NCBI GenBank assembly: GCA_051656125.1
Contig: JBOGBH010000052.1
Coordinates: forward strand, 337,032-401,031
DNA from: CAMREV01 sp051656125
GTDB lineage: Bacteria; Bacillota_I; Bacilli_A; Mycoplasmatales; Mycoplasmoidaceae
Length of the DNA stretch: 64,000 nucleotides
Direction: 5' to 3'
In this document: positions 11,867 through 21,282 of the stretch, in pieces
Position numbering within the stretch: position 1 is the first letter of the stretch
Layout of the letters: every line of letters starts with the position of its first letter
Notes under the pieces: model-generated
Databases searched by the model: none
Told to the model about the DNA's origin: nothing
What the model saw: the letters and a program-made list of their open reading frames with translations, nothing else
Position numbers and translations under genes: made by a program

Positions 11867-12310
11867 TTATATAACCTTGAAAGTACTTTTGCTTTTTTCT
11901 AAAGAAAGAATTGCTCCTTTTGAAAATTTGTTCGCTTCAATTTTAATTGAATCTTTTAACTCAGTGTTACCAATAATTTTTAGTGGTAAATTATTGTTTT
12001 GAATGATTCTTTTTTCAATTAATATTTCTTTCGAAACAGTTTTCAATTTTAGATCAATTATTTGTTTTAATGAAATGACATTGTAGTTATTTTTAAAATC
12101 ATAGTTGTTAAATCCAACTTTAGGTATTCTTCTATATAAAGGAGTTTGTCCACCTTCAAATCCAATTCTTACCATACCAGATTTTCTAGCTTTTTGACCT
12201 TTAGTACCTCTAGTAGAAGTTTTACCCATACCAGATCCAATACCTCTACCAACCCTTTTAGGTTTATGATTTCTTGAACCTTCTACATATTCCATTTTTT
12301 CTAATTTCAT
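11867..12310 (-). CDS. rplO: 50S ribosomal protein L15
   Basis: L15 (147 residues). The Gly/Lys-rich N-terminal segment (HKPKRVGRGIGSGMGKTSTRG) and the FEGGQTPLYRRIPK motif are the family signature. It lies between rpsE and secY as in nearly all bacterial spc operons. There is no rpmD (L30) gene between rpsE and rplO, which is usual for mollicutes. Confidence 0.96.
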   Translation of the reverse strand: MKLEKMEYVEGSRNHKPKRVGRGIGSGMGKTSTRGTKGQKARKSGMVRIGFEGGQTPLYRRIPKVGFNNYDFKNNYNVISLKQIIDLKLKTVSKEILIEKRIIQNNNLPLKIIGNTELKDSIKIEANKFSKGAILSLEKSKSTFKVI

Positions 12311-12333
12311 TTTTGTTCCTTAATTAATATTAA

Positions 12334-13656
12334 TTATAAATTTTTAATATCTTTATCTCTTAGTGAAGCTACTTCTCTAGGAGTTTTTTGATTTTCAAGA
12401 CCATTTAGAGTAGCTAGTACCATATTTAGACTTGTATTTTTTCCTAAATTCTTAGAATAAGCATCTTTGTAACCAGCCATTTCTAAAAGAACACGAATAG
12501 GTCCACCAGCAATAATACCAGTACCTTCAGGAGCTGGTTTTAATAAAACTTTACCAGCACCTTTTCTACCAATAACTTCATGGAATAAACTACCATTTTT
12601 ATTCATTTTAACTTTTACCATATTGTTCTTAGCGTCTTTTAATGCTTTTCTAATTGCGATTGGAACTTCAATAGATTTTCCTGTTCCATATCCGACCATA
12701 CCATTTTTGTCACCAATAATAACTAAAGCAGAGAATCTCATGTTTCTACCACCTTTAGTTGTTTTAGATATTCTTTTTATTCTAACAACTTTTTCATGGT
12801 ATCCAGTGAAACTTTGTTTTGGTATATTTTTAGAATTCCCTTTTGGCCCGTTTTTCTTAAAGTTGCCTTTTTTGAAATCTTTTTTAGGAAAAGATTTTTC
12901 AGAATCATTTCCTTCAATATTATTTCTTTGTTGAAATTCTTTATGAGGTTTTTCAGTAGCTAGCTTTTGCTGGAACTCTTTTTTTGGTTCTTCAGCTATT
13001 GGTTTAGCTTCGAATACTTTTTTTGGTTCTTCAGCTATTGGTTTAGTTTCAGCTACTTTTTTAGGTTCTTCAACTATTGGTTTAGTTTCAGCTACTTTTT
13101 TAGGTTCTTCAACTATTGGTTTAGTTTCAACTACTTTTTTAGGTTCTTCCATTTTTTGAGAAGCTACTGAATTATTTGAAAAATCTATTTTCTCTTTTGC
13201 ATCTAATTCAATTAGATCACTATCATTTGGACTATCTATTGTGTTAGCAATTTTTGATAGTTCTTTAATTTTTTGAGAGTAAATTTCTGACTTGATATCT
13301 TCTTCAGTTGGTTCTTTTACAATTTTAGCTTTTTCTTGCTCTTCTTTTTTTCTAAGTAAAGCTTCTTTTTCCCTAATTTTTTCTAGCTCTTTTTCTTTAT
13401 TCTCTTCTATAGCTTCTATTTTTTTAACTTTTTCAAGTTCGATAGTTTGTTTTTCTTTAACTCTGCTAATAGATTCTTTCGTTAGAGGTTTATCTGAGAT
13501 ATTAACTCTTGATTTAACATCATCTCATTCTTTGAATACAACTTCTTGATTGATTAATTCTGCTAATTTTTGAGCTTGATCTTCTAAGACATTAATGTCT
13601 TCTTTTACATTCAGAATATCTTTTTCTGATGTCGATTGTTTTTTGTTTTCACTCAT
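12334..13656 (-). CDS. rpsE: 30S ribosomal protein S5 with long repetitive N-terminal extension
   Basis: The C-terminal ~165 residues are a normal S5: the dsRBD-like part around YHEKVVRIKRISKTTKGGR, then GYGTGKSIEVPIAIRKA, APEGTGIIAGGP and DAYSKNLG. The frame stays open upstream through one TGA(Trp) to ATG 13656, which has an AAGGA ribosome site, giving 440 residues. The internal ATG at 13152 has no ribosome site. The extra ~270 residues are a charged, probably coiled-coil segment, followed by about five copies of a 13-residue Pro/Lys/Glu repeat (EEPKKVAETKPIV-like). S5 extensions occur in the M. pneumoniae group, but this one is exceptionally long. Its function is unknown. Confidence 0.93.
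12960..13152 (-). repeat. 39-bp tandem repeat (13 residues) in the S5 extension
   Basis: Five consecutive 39-bp units encode EEPKKV-x-E-[TA]-KPI-[VA] with few changes; the last ones decay to EEPKKEFQQKLA. The central copies are nearly identical in DNA. Slippage during replication could vary the copy number between strains. Confidence 0.85.
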
Positions 13657-13699
13657 TTTATTTTTTCCTTGTTTTAAAATTTAATTAATATTAAATTTA

Positions 13700-14521
13700 T
13701 TAATTTTCACCTTCAGAATCTTCATTAACAAATTCTTCAATTAAGTCTTCGTGACCATCTATTTGATCATGACTACTTGTTTCATTATTTAAACCAACAA
13801 AAGGGTCTTCAAGTTCTTTCTTTTGTTTATTTAAACTTTCAATATCCATGTTTAGATTGATATCATATTTTGAAGCTTGTTCAAGTCTTTTCTTCAACTC
13901 ATCATATCTTTCTTTTGTAGCTTCAGCTTGTGATCTATGTAAACTTGCAAGTTCAGAAGTTCTTTTTGCAGTTTCTTGAGCGATTTTTGCTTCTTCATCT
14001 TTTTTAGCAGCATGTAATTCCTCAAGCTCTGATTCAAATGCTGCTTTAGCAGTTTCTGATTTAACTTTTGAAAGTTGTGCTTTAATAACAAATTGTTTAG
14101 CATGTACTAATGAATTGTTAGCTACTTCAGATATTTCAACAGCTTTCTTTCTTGCACTATCTGATTCTTCTTGAGCTAAAGAACAGTCTTCAATTTTTCT
14201 AGCATATCTTTCTTTTGAAAGAGCAATTTTTTTAATTAAACTTTCAAGATCAGCTTCTTCCTTTTGTAATTGAACAAAAAGCTCATCTCTAACTAAAATT
14301 TCTTTTTCTAAAATAATTGTTTTTGTTTCAGCTATTTCAGTTACTGCTTTTGCTTCTTTAATTAATCTAGTTGCCTTTTCTACTTCATCTCTTGCAATGA
14401 TATCAAGCTTTCTAGTCTCTTCTTCTAATTCAAGAGCTTTAATACTTTTTTCTTTAAGATCTGGAGTTAAAGAAATTCCATAAGCATCTAATTCATCTAT
14501 TTTTCTTTGAAAGTCATTCAT
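13700..14521 (-). CDS. Coiled-coil protein inserted in the ribosomal operon
   Basis: An unrecognised 273-residue protein, complete and without internal TGA. It is almost entirely helical-looking, rich in Glu, Lys and Ala, with heptad-like spacing from about residue 25 to 235. There is no signal peptide or membrane segment. The last 40 residues are acidic (EEFVNEDSEGEN end). It lies between rplR and rpsE in the same direction with a short spacer on each side, so it is probably co-transcribed with the ribosomal genes; the usual neighbours touch directly at this point. The composition resembles the extension of the adjacent S5 and the giant coiled-coil protein. I infer a structural or ribosome-associated role only from context. 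Confidence 0.8.
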   Translation of the reverse strand: MNDFQRKIDELDAYGISLTPDLKEKSIKALELEEETRKLDIIARDEVEKATRLIKEAKAVTEIAETKTIILEKEILVRDELFVQLQKEEADLESLIKKIALSKERYARKIEDCSLAQEESDSARKKAVEISEVANNSLVHAKQFVIKAQLSKVKSETAKAAFESELEELHAAKKDEEAKIAQETAKRTSELASLHRSQAEATKERYDELKKRLEQASKYDINLNMDIESLNKQKKELEDPFVGLNNETSSHDQIDGHEDLIEEFVNEDSEGEN

Positions 14522-14543
14522 AATATTTTTCCCCTTTTATTTA

Positions 14544-14903
14544 TTAAAACACTAACCCATTTTTTCTTGCACTATCAGCAAGGGTTTGGACTCTGCCATG
14601 GTATTTAGAACCACCTCTATCAAAATTTATTTCCTTAATATTTTTTTTAAGAGCTTTTTTAGCAATATCTTCACCAACTTTTGATGAGTTTTCTTTGTTA
14701 CCGTTCTTTAAACCTAATTGTAATGAAGAACTTGAAACAACAGTAACATTTTTATTATCATCAATTAACTGTGCATAAATATGTCCATTTGTTTTAGTAA
14801 CTAAAAGTCTGTGTAAACCATTATCAATTCTTTTAAATTTTCTAGCAATTTTTAAATGTCTATTTTTTCTATTTTCTTTTTTATTTAAACTTAATCTTTT
14901 CAT
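14544..14903 (-). CDS. rplR: 50S ribosomal protein L18
   Basis: L18 (119 residues), the 5S rRNA-binding protein of the central protuberance. The basic N-terminus and the C-terminal FDRGGSKYHGRVQTLADSAR signature are complete. It lies between rplF and the unusual coiled-coil gene. Confidence 0.96.
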   Translation of the reverse strand: MKRLSLNKKENRKNRHLKIARKFKRIDNGLHRLLVTKTNGHIYAQLIDDNKNVTVVSSSSLQLGLKNGNKENSSKVGEDIAKKALKKNIKEINFDRGGSKYHGRVQTLADSARKNGLVF

Positions 14904-14916
14904 ATTTAACTAGTTC

Positions 14917-15468
14917 CTATTTCTTCCCACCGTCAGCAGTTTTACCAACTTTTCTAATAATGTGTTCATCATGATACATCACACCTTTTCCTTTATAAGG
15001 TTCAGGTGGTCTTTTACTTCTTATAATAGAAGCAAATTCACCGACAACAGTTTTATTAGAACCAAAAATTTCTATTTCTGTGGGAGTTATGCAAGTAACT
15101 TTAATATCTTTAGGTATTTCTAATTTAATATTGTGAGAATGTCCTAAATATAATTCTAGATAATTACCAGAGATAGCAGCTTTATAACCAACACCAATTA
15201 TTTTTAATTTTTTTGAATGTCCTTTACTTACACCAATTATTGCATTATTAATATTTGAGTTTGTAGTTCCATGAATCATTTTAGTAAATTTTTCTTCATT
15301 GTTTCTTTTAATAATAACTTGATTATCATTTAAAGAAAAATTAAGTAAATTGCTATGAGGATTTAATTCAATCACTCCATGTGTTCCTGAAATTTTCATG
15401 CTATCTTTTTCTAAACTGATTGAAACACCAGCTGGTATTTCTAATACTCTATTACCAATACGTGACAT
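14917..15468 (-). CDS. rplF: 50S ribosomal protein L6
   Basis: L6 (183 residues). The start MSRIGNRVLEIPAGV and the signature KRPPEPYKGKGVMYHDEHIIRKVGKT near the C-terminus are diagnostic. It lies between rpsH and rplR. Confidence 0.97.
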   Translation of the reverse strand: MSRIGNRVLEIPAGVSISLEKDSMKISGTHGVIELNPHSNLLNFSLNDNQVIIKRNNEEKFTKMIHGTTNSNINNAIIGVSKGHSKKLKIIGVGYKAAISGNYLELYLGHSHNIKLEIPKDIKVTCITPTEIEIFGSNKTVVGEFASIIRSKRPPEPYKGKGVMYHDEHIIRKVGKTADGGKK

Positions 15469-15489
15469 TATTTTTCTCCTTTTATTAAA

Positions 15490-15885
15490 TTATCATACAT
15501 AAGCGATGACTTCACCACCTAAGTTATTTTTTCTTGCATTTTTGTCAGTCATTATTCCCTGACTTGTTGAGATGATAGCTATACCTAAACCATTTAAAAC
15601 AGTTGGTAATTTACTAACCTCACTATATATTCTTAAACCAGGTTTAGATATTTGTCTAACTCCTGATATTGATGAAACATTACCTTTATATTTTAATGTT
15701 ATAAGAGTATAAGGGATTTTTTTTGCATCTACTTTTTCTTCGTAATTTTCAATGTATCCTTCTTCTTTAAGGATTTTTAATAAATTACTAGTTAATTTTG
15801 ATTTCTTAGATTGAATTTTAACTTTTTTTGATTTTGTTCCCATTCTAATTCTAACTAGTAAATCTGATATTGGATCTATGTACAT
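15490..15885 (-). CDS. rpsH: 30S ribosomal protein S8
   Basis: S8, an early 16S rRNA-binding protein, 131 residues. It starts MYIDPISDLLVRIRMG, contains the STSQGIMTDKNARKNNLGGEV motif, and ends in AYVW. The final Trp is a TGA codon followed by TAA, matching the family's conserved YVW end and supporting the modified genetic code. Confidence 0.97.
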
Positions 15886-15898
15886 AAATTATTCCTCC

Positions 15899-16084
15899 TT
15901 ATCAAGAAGCCTTTCTTACTCCTGGAATAGAACCTTTGTAAGCTAAGTCTCTAAAGCAAAGACGGCAAATTCCAAATTTTCTATTAACAGCTCTTGGTCT
16001 ACCACATTTTTCACATCTAGTATAATTTCTAACGCCAAATTTTTGGTGTTTTTTCTGTTTTTCAATTAATGATTTTTTTGCCAT
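15899..16084 (-). CDS. rpsN: 30S ribosomal protein S14, zinc-binding short form
   Basis: S14 of 61 residues: MAKKSLIEKQ at the start, two CxxC pairs (CEKCGRPRA and CRLCFRDLAYKG) forming a zinc ribbon, and the end GVRKASW with Trp as TGA. This is the short zinc form typical of Firmicutes and mollicutes. Its ribosome site lies in the last codons of rplE. Confidence 0.97.
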
Positions 16085-16087
16085 AAA

Positions 16088-16639
16088 TTACTTTTCTCCT
16101 TTACTTTTTACAAATGGTATTCCTAAATGTTTTAATAATGCAAATGCATCTTCATTTTTATTAGATGAAGTAACAATTGTTATATCAAAACCTCTAATTC
16201 TTTTAACATCATCAAAATTTACTTCTGGGAAAATAATTTGTTCTTTTATACCCATAGTAAAGTTCCCTCTACCATCAAATGATTTTGTTGATATTCCTCT
16301 AAAGTCTCTAATCCTTGGAATTGCTATAAAAATTAATTTATCTAAGAAATTTCACATTTGATCATTTCTTAAAGTAACTTTGACACCAATTTCTTGACCT
16401 TCTCTTAGTTTATAAGTTGCTAAAGATTTTTTTGCCTTTGTTTTAATAGGTTTTTGTCCAGTTATTACACTTATTTCATTATAAACAGAATCAATGTTTT
16501 TACTATCTTGAGTTGCATCACCAACACCAGCATTAATAACAATCTTTTCTATTCTAGGAACTTGCATAACTGATTTGTATGAAAATTCTTTCATTAAAGC
16601 AGGAGCTATTTCCTTTTTGTATCTATCTTTTAATAACAT
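16088..16639 (-). CDS. rplE: 50S ribosomal protein L5
   Basis: L5, a 5S rRNA-binding protein, 183 residues. The frame continues through TGA(Trp) at 16352 (NDQMWNFLDKLI). The signature VPRIEKIVINAGVG and the C-terminal segments IPRIRDFRGI, GNFTMGIKEQIIFPE and DITIVTS are present. It lies between rplX and rpsN. Confidence 0.96.
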
Positions 16640-16647
16640 AATACCTT

Positions 16648-16971
16648 CTATTTACTCACAATTTCTAAGTTAGTTTTTTTTGAAATTCTAACTTTCTTAT
16701 TGTCTTTATTTAAACCATATTTAACTTTTGTAGTATTACCTTTTCCTTTTGGATCTAGTAATGCTAACTTAGATAATGGAAGTGGTTTGTTGACTTCAAT
16801 TATTCCACCATCTTGATTTTCTTGACTTGGTTTTTGATGTTTTTTAACCATGTTTACTTTTTCTACAAAAGCAGAGTCATTTTTGTTATCGATTTTTAAA
16901 ATTATTCCTTCTAAACCTCTATGCTTACCAGATATAACTCTAACTTTATCGCCTTTTTTTAATCTTTTCAT
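16648..16971 (-). CDS. rplX: 50S ribosomal protein L24
   Basis: L24 (107 residues), an assembly initiator near the exit tunnel. The N-terminal KOW motif (GDKVRVISGKHRGLEGIILK) is clear, followed by VNMVKKHQKPSQENQDGGI. It lies between rplN and rplE. Confidence 0.96.
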   Translation of the reverse strand: MKRLKKGDKVRVISGKHRGLEGIILKIDNKNDSAFVEKVNMVKKHQKPSQENQDGGIIEVNKPLPLSKLALLDPKGKGNTTKVKYGLNKDNKKVRISKKTNLEIVSK

Positions 16972-16984
16972 AGTGACTCCTCTC

Positions 16985-17353
16985 TTATAAAACTTCAGGA
17001 GCTAAAGAAACGATTTTAGGAAAACCTTTATCTCTTAATTCTCTAGCAACCGGGCCAAATATTCTTGAACCTCTTGGTGTTTTGTCATCTTTAATGATAA
17101 CACATGCATTTTCATCAAAACTTAAGTAAACACCACTACCTCGTCTAATTGATTTTTTCGTTCTTACTACAACAGCTTTAAAAACTTGACCTTTTTTAAC
17201 GTTACCGTTTGGTTGACATTTTTTAACTGAAACAACAACAATATCACCAATTGATGCATATCTTCTTTTAGATCCACCTAAAACTTTAATAACTCCTACT
17301 TCTTTAGCACCAGTATTATCAGCTACAGCTAATCTTGACATAAATTGAACCAT
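16985..17353 (-). CDS. rplN: 50S ribosomal protein L14
   Basis: L14 (122 residues). Signatures include LAVADNTGAKEVGVIKVLGG near the N-terminus, RRGSGVYLSFDENACVII, and the C-terminal GSRIFGPVARELRDKGFPKIVSLAPEVL. It lies between rpsQ and rplX. Confidence 0.98.
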   Translation of the reverse strand: MVQFMSRLAVADNTGAKEVGVIKVLGGSKRRYASIGDIVVVSVKKCQPNGNVKKGQVFKAVVVRTKKSIRRGSGVYLSFDENACVIIKDDKTPRGSRIFGPVARELRDKGFPKIVSLAPEVL

Positions 17354-17375
17354 AATATATTCTCCTTAATTTAGC

Positions 17376-17636
17376 TTATTTAGCTTTTTCTACTATTTTG
17401 TAAAGTCTTCATCTTTTAGTTTTACTTAAAGGTCTAGTCTCTACAATTTTTACTTTATCACCAATTTTACAAACTTCTTTTTCATCATGCGCATGATATT
17501 TTTTGTGAGTAATAACAAGCTTGTGGTATAGTTTATGTTTACTTCTTGTTTCAACATTTACCACAATTGTTTTAGACATTTTATCAGATACAACAATACC
17601 TGAAAGTATCTTTTTATTAATAACTGTTGGTTGCAT
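17376..17636 (-). CDS. rpsQ: 30S ribosomal protein S17
   Basis: S17 (86 residues), an OB-fold 16S rRNA binder. Family motifs are GIVVSDKMSKTIVVNVE, HDEKEVCKIGDKVKI and TRPLSKTKRWRL; the Trp in the last motif is TGA. It lies between rpmC and rplN. Confidence 0.96.
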
Positions 17637-17641
17637 AGATA

Positions 17642-18124
17642 TTAAACTCCTCTTTGCGCTTTCTTAACGATGTTTGTTTTTTTAGGTTGACTATTGTTTG
17701 ATGTAGTAACAATTTTTTTAGGTGCAGATTTAGTAGAACTTGAATCTGTCTTAGTCATTTTTGAAATTTCATCTTTTTCATTTGATGAAACTTTTGTTTT
17801 TGATTTGTCTTTAGGTTTTTCTTCAGTAGCATTTATAACTGCATCAGGATCAAAAGCTAAACCCTTTCCAATTGAATTAGTAATTCTTTTTCCATCTTTT
17901 CATTCAATTAAAGCATAGTTATGAGATGAAACAGATAATTCAACATTTCTTTCTCTTAATACAAAGAATGAAACAGCAATAGTTTTTTTAACTAGCTTAA
18001 CTTTATGTGTTTTTTCTAATTGTCCTGCAGCAGCTTTGAATCTATATTCTAATAAATCATTTTTTAGTTTGATTATTAAATCAGCTAATTCTTTATTACT
18101 TTTTTTTCTTAAATCATTAACCAT
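17642..18124 (-). CDS. rpmC: 50S ribosomal protein L29 with C-terminal extension
   Basis: The first ~65 residues are an L29 (DLRKKSNKELADLIIKLKNDLLEYRFKAA, QLEKTHKVKLVKKTIA). A TGA(Trp) codon at 17900 is followed by about 85 further residues rich in Lys, Ser and Thr, ending APKKIVTTSNNSQPKKT and a basic tail; total 160 residues against the usual ~65. L29 lies near the tunnel exit, and extended L29 is known in the M. pneumoniae group. The start overlaps the rplP stop by 8 bp. Confidence 0.93.
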
Positions 18125-18539
18125 TTGGATTCTCCTCTTTATGAATTATTTTTCATGTAACACATAATTTGTTCCCAGCTTTTCTTAAAGCCTCTTTCAT
18201 TTCCTCAGGTGGTATGCCAGCAATTTCAAACATAACTGTTCCTTCTTTAACTACTGCTACCCATTTTTCAGGAGAACCTTTACCAGATCCCATACGAACT
18301 TCTAATGGTTTTTTAGTTAAAGATAGATGCGGGAATATTCTTATTCACATTTTACCTGTTTTACCTAAACACTTTGAAATTGCAATTCTTGCAGATTCAA
18401 TTTGTCTATCAGTAACTCAAGCACCTTGTGTAGAAACTAGTCCATATTCACCAAAAGCAACATATCTGTTTCCTTTTGCTTTACCTTCATATTTAATTCT
18501 ATGAGGCTTTCTATATTTTGTTCTTTTAGGTTGTAGCAT
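18117..18539 (-). CDS. rplP: 50S ribosomal protein L16
   Basis: L16 (140 residues), which lines the A-site region of the large subunit. It starts MLQPKRTKYRKPHRIKYEG and has the motif PHLSLTKKPLEVRMGSGKGSPEKWVA. Three TGA codons encode family Trp residues (GAWVTDRQIESARI, KMWIRIFP, CVTWKII). The stop overlaps the rpmC start. Confidence 0.96.
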
Positions 18540-18541
18540 TT

Positions 18542-19273
18542 TTAAGCCTCCCTAGGCGCTTTCTTGTTTTGTTTTTTAGGATCAAAACTAGCTCTTTTTG
18601 ATTTAATTAAAATTGGATTTTCATTAACTAATTTGTTACCAAAAATTTCTCCCCTATTAATTCAAACTTTTACACCTATTAATCCATAAGTTGTATGAGC
18701 TTCTTCTAATGCATAATCAATGTCAGCTCTAATAGTTGATAGTGGAATAACACCTTCAGAGTAACCTTCTACCCTAGCCATCTCTACTCCACCTAGTCTT
18801 CCTGAAACTTTAGTTTTTACACCTAAAGCTCCTGCAGCTAAAACTTTTTTAATTGACATTTTTTGTGCATTTCTGAATGAAACTTTTTTCTCAATAGCAT
18901 CAGCTATTTCTCTTGCAACTAATCTTGCAGATAATTGTGGATTTTCAATAGTAATAATTTTAGTATTTACTTTAATTTTTTTGCCAACTATCATGCTAAT
19001 TTCTTTTTTGATTTTTTCTAAATTAGCGCCTTCTTTTCCAAATAAAAAACCTGGTTGAGAAGAGTAAATAAATAATTCAATATTTGTCTGTTGTCTTTCA
19101 ATTTCAACATTTGAAATTTGAGCATCTTTATATTTTTTAATTAATAGTTCTCTGATTTTGTGATCCTGAACTAATCATTTAGCAAATTGCTTTCTATCTT
19201 CAGCAATTCATCTTGATTGTCAGTCCTTGTTAACACCATATCTTAAACTATTAGGATTTGCTTTTTGACCCAT
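18542..19273 (-). CDS. rpsC: 30S ribosomal protein S3
   Basis: S3 (243 residues), at the mRNA entry channel. It starts MGQKANPNSLRYGVNKDWQSRW, carries the KH domain around QPGFLFGKEGANLEKIKKE, and has the C-terminal GVKVSGRLGG-type segment and YGLIGVKVWINRGE. Several TGA Trp codons split it under the standard code. It lies between rplV and rplP. Confidence 0.96.
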
Positions 19274-19277
19274 AATA

Positions 19278-19829
19278 TTATTTACTTCCCTTGTTTTCTA
19301 TTTTTGAATTTTTAATTGTTTTTGACTTAGTAGTTTTTGAAACCTTATCTTTTTTAACAACTGGTTTTTTTGCTTTAGAATCTTTGCTAGTTTTTGACAA
19401 ATTTTCTTTTCTTTGTTTTGCACTATAGCCTTTATTTGCTTGTGCTCTTTTTGTTTTTAAATCTTTAATTTTTTTAAGATCTTTTTTCATTTCCTCAGGA
19501 TCATCTGAAAGAGTTATTTCAATATGAGAATATCTTTTCTTTAATAAATCTGCTGAACCTCTTGCTCTTGGATTTGTTCTTTTTAATGTTGGAGCTTGAT
19601 TAGCTACAATTTTATAAATATATAATTTAGAACCATCCATTGCATGATTGTTAGTAGCATTTGCTATTGCTTGAATTAATAATTTTTTAACAATTGGTGC
19701 AGCTTTTTTATCTGTGTTATCTAAAATAATTAAAGACTCGGTAACTGGTTTATTTCTAATTAGATCAACTACAAGTTTAGCCTTTTGACTAGAAATGTGA
19801 ATATATCTTTGTATTGCTGTTGCTTTCAT
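19278..19829 (-). CDS. rplV: 50S ribosomal protein L22 with basic C-terminal extension
   Basis: Residues 1-110 are a standard L22 (RYIHISSQKAKLVVDLIRNKPV, ANATNNHAMDGSKLYIYKI, RTNPRARGSADLLKKRYSHIEI). About 70 further residues are mostly Lys and Ser (RKENLSKTSKDSKAKKPVV), for 183 in total. Extended L22 is known in M. pneumoniae. L22 reaches the tunnel exit, so the tail may lie on the ribosome surface near nascent chains (inference). Confidence 0.95.
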   Translation of the reverse strand: MKATAIQRYIHISSQKAKLVVDLIRNKPVTESLIILDNTDKKAAPIVKKLLIQAIANATNNHAMDGSKLYIYKIVANQAPTLKRTNPRARGSADLLKKRYSHIEITLSDDPEEMKKDLKKIKDLKTKRAQANKGYSAKQRKENLSKTSKDSKAKKPVVKKDKVSKTTKSKTIKNSKIENKGSK

Positions 19830-19837
19830 AATTATCC

Positions 19838-20104
19838 TTATTTCCTATTACCTGTATGACCTTTGTAAGTTCTAGTAGGAGAGAATTCTCCTAATTTATG
19901 ACCTACCATGTCGTCAGTTACATAAACATTAATAAATTGTTTACCATTATGCACTTCAAATGTTAATCCTACAAATTCAGGGAATATTGTACTTCTTCTA
20001 GATCAAGTTTTAATATTTTTCTTTTTATCTTGTGCATTCATGCTTACAACTTTTTTTAATAAGCTAGGTTCAACATAAGCACCTTTTTTTGAGCTTCTTG
20101 ACAT
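19838..20104 (-). CDS. rpsS: 30S ribosomal protein S19
   Basis: S19 (88 residues). Signatures include MSRSSKKGAYVEPSLLKK, TWSRRSTIFPEFVGLTFEVHNG (Trp as TGA) and DDMVGHKLGEFSPTRTYKGHTG. It lies between rplB and rplV, its normal place. Confidence 0.96.
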
Positions 20105-20120
20105 AAATTAATTATTCTCC

Positions 20121-20963
20121 TTAATTTTTTCTTCTTCTTACAATTAATGCACTTGAAGATTTTTTCTTATTTCTAGTTTTAACACCCATGTGTCTTTTAC
20201 CTCAAGGAGTTCTAGGAGCATCCATACCAATTGGTTGTCTACCTTCCCCTCCCCCATGTGGGTGATCATTAGGGTTCATTGCTGAACCTCTAACTGTTGG
20301 TCTTATACCTTTATTTCTATTTTTACCAGCTTTACCAATATTTACTAAGTTATGATCAATGTTTGAAACTCTACCTATAGTTGCAAAACAGTTGTTCATT
20401 ACTTTTCTAACTTCGCCTGAAGAAAGTTTTACAATTGTGTAATCACCAGTTTCATCTTTACCCAAGATTTGTGATGCAGTGCCTGCAGATCTTGATAATT
20501 GTCCACCCTTACCATGAATTAATTCAATATTATGAACAAATGTACCTTCTGGAATCATTGAAATTGGCATTGAATTTCCAATTTGAATATCGCATCCATT
20601 TTTACTAGAAACTATTTTGTCTCCAATTTTGATTTTTTCTGGAGAGATGATATATCTTTTATCACCATCTTCATAAGATACTAATGAAATGAAACAAGTT
20701 CTATTAGGATCATATTCAACAGTTTTAACATAAGCAACTTTGTCATATTTATCTCTTTTGAAATCAATTATTCTATATTTCTGTTTTTGTCCGCCACCTT
20801 TGTGTCTTACAGTAATTTTACCTTGGTTGTTTCTACCAGATTTTTTGTTTTGACTAACAAGTAATTTTTTATAAGGTTCATTAGTAGTAAGAGAAGCTTT
20901 ATAATCTATTACTATAGTTTGTCTTATACCACTACTTCTGGCCTTGATTCTTTTTATAGGCAT
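20121..20963 (-). CDS. rplB: 50S ribosomal protein L2
   Basis: L2 (280 residues), essential for subunit joining and peptidyl transfer. The motif RPTVRGSAMNPNDHPHGGGEGR, with its functionally important His, is intact. The frame passes one TGA(Trp) at 20202 (APRTPWGKRHMG) and ends in a basic tail. It lies between rplW and rpsS. Confidence 0.97.
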
Positions 20964-20979
20964 TTTCTCTCCTTACCAA

Positions 20980-21282
20980 TTATTCCTTTTTTTCTTCTTC
21001 ATCAAATACAATTTCAGTTCCTGGTAACAATGTTATGATTGCAATTTTTTTAGCTTTCTTAACTCCTGGATTTCTAGTACCTGTCTTTGTTTTTTTTTCA
21101 ATTTTGCTTACAATGTTTACTTTTTCACATTTAATTCCATAGATAGCTTGAAAAGCTTCTTGCACTAATTTTTTAGTTGCTTTTTTATTAACAACAAAAC
21201 AGTATTTCTTTTTATCTAACGAATTCATTAAATATGTTTTTTCAGTATTGTAAGGTTTGATTATTACTTCACTTAAATTCAT
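20980..21282 (-). CDS. rplW: 50S ribosomal protein L23
   Basis: L23 (100 residues), the tunnel-exit docking site for SRP and trigger factor. Recognised by IIKPYNTEKTYLMN, VNKKATKKLVQEAFQAIYGIK and VNIVSKIEKKTK. Its start overlaps the rplD stop (TAATG). Confidence 0.95.
   Translation of the reverse strand: MNLSEVIIKPYNTEKTYLMNSLDKKKYCFVVNKKATKKLVQEAFQAIYGIKCEKVNIVSKIEKKTKTGTRNPGVKKAKKIAIITLLPGTEIVFDEEEKKE

Noticed and set aside
12623..13549. Plus-strand frames opposite rpsE, including a Phe/Tyr/Trp repeat protein at 12967-13170.
   Set aside because: The repeats merely mirror the 39-bp repeat of the S5 extension; no start signals and no homology.
13894..14103. A 69-residue minus-strand frame of Leu/Lys repeats inside the coiled-coil gene.
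   Set aside because: Out-of-frame shadow of the 273-residue protein, with no ribosome site.
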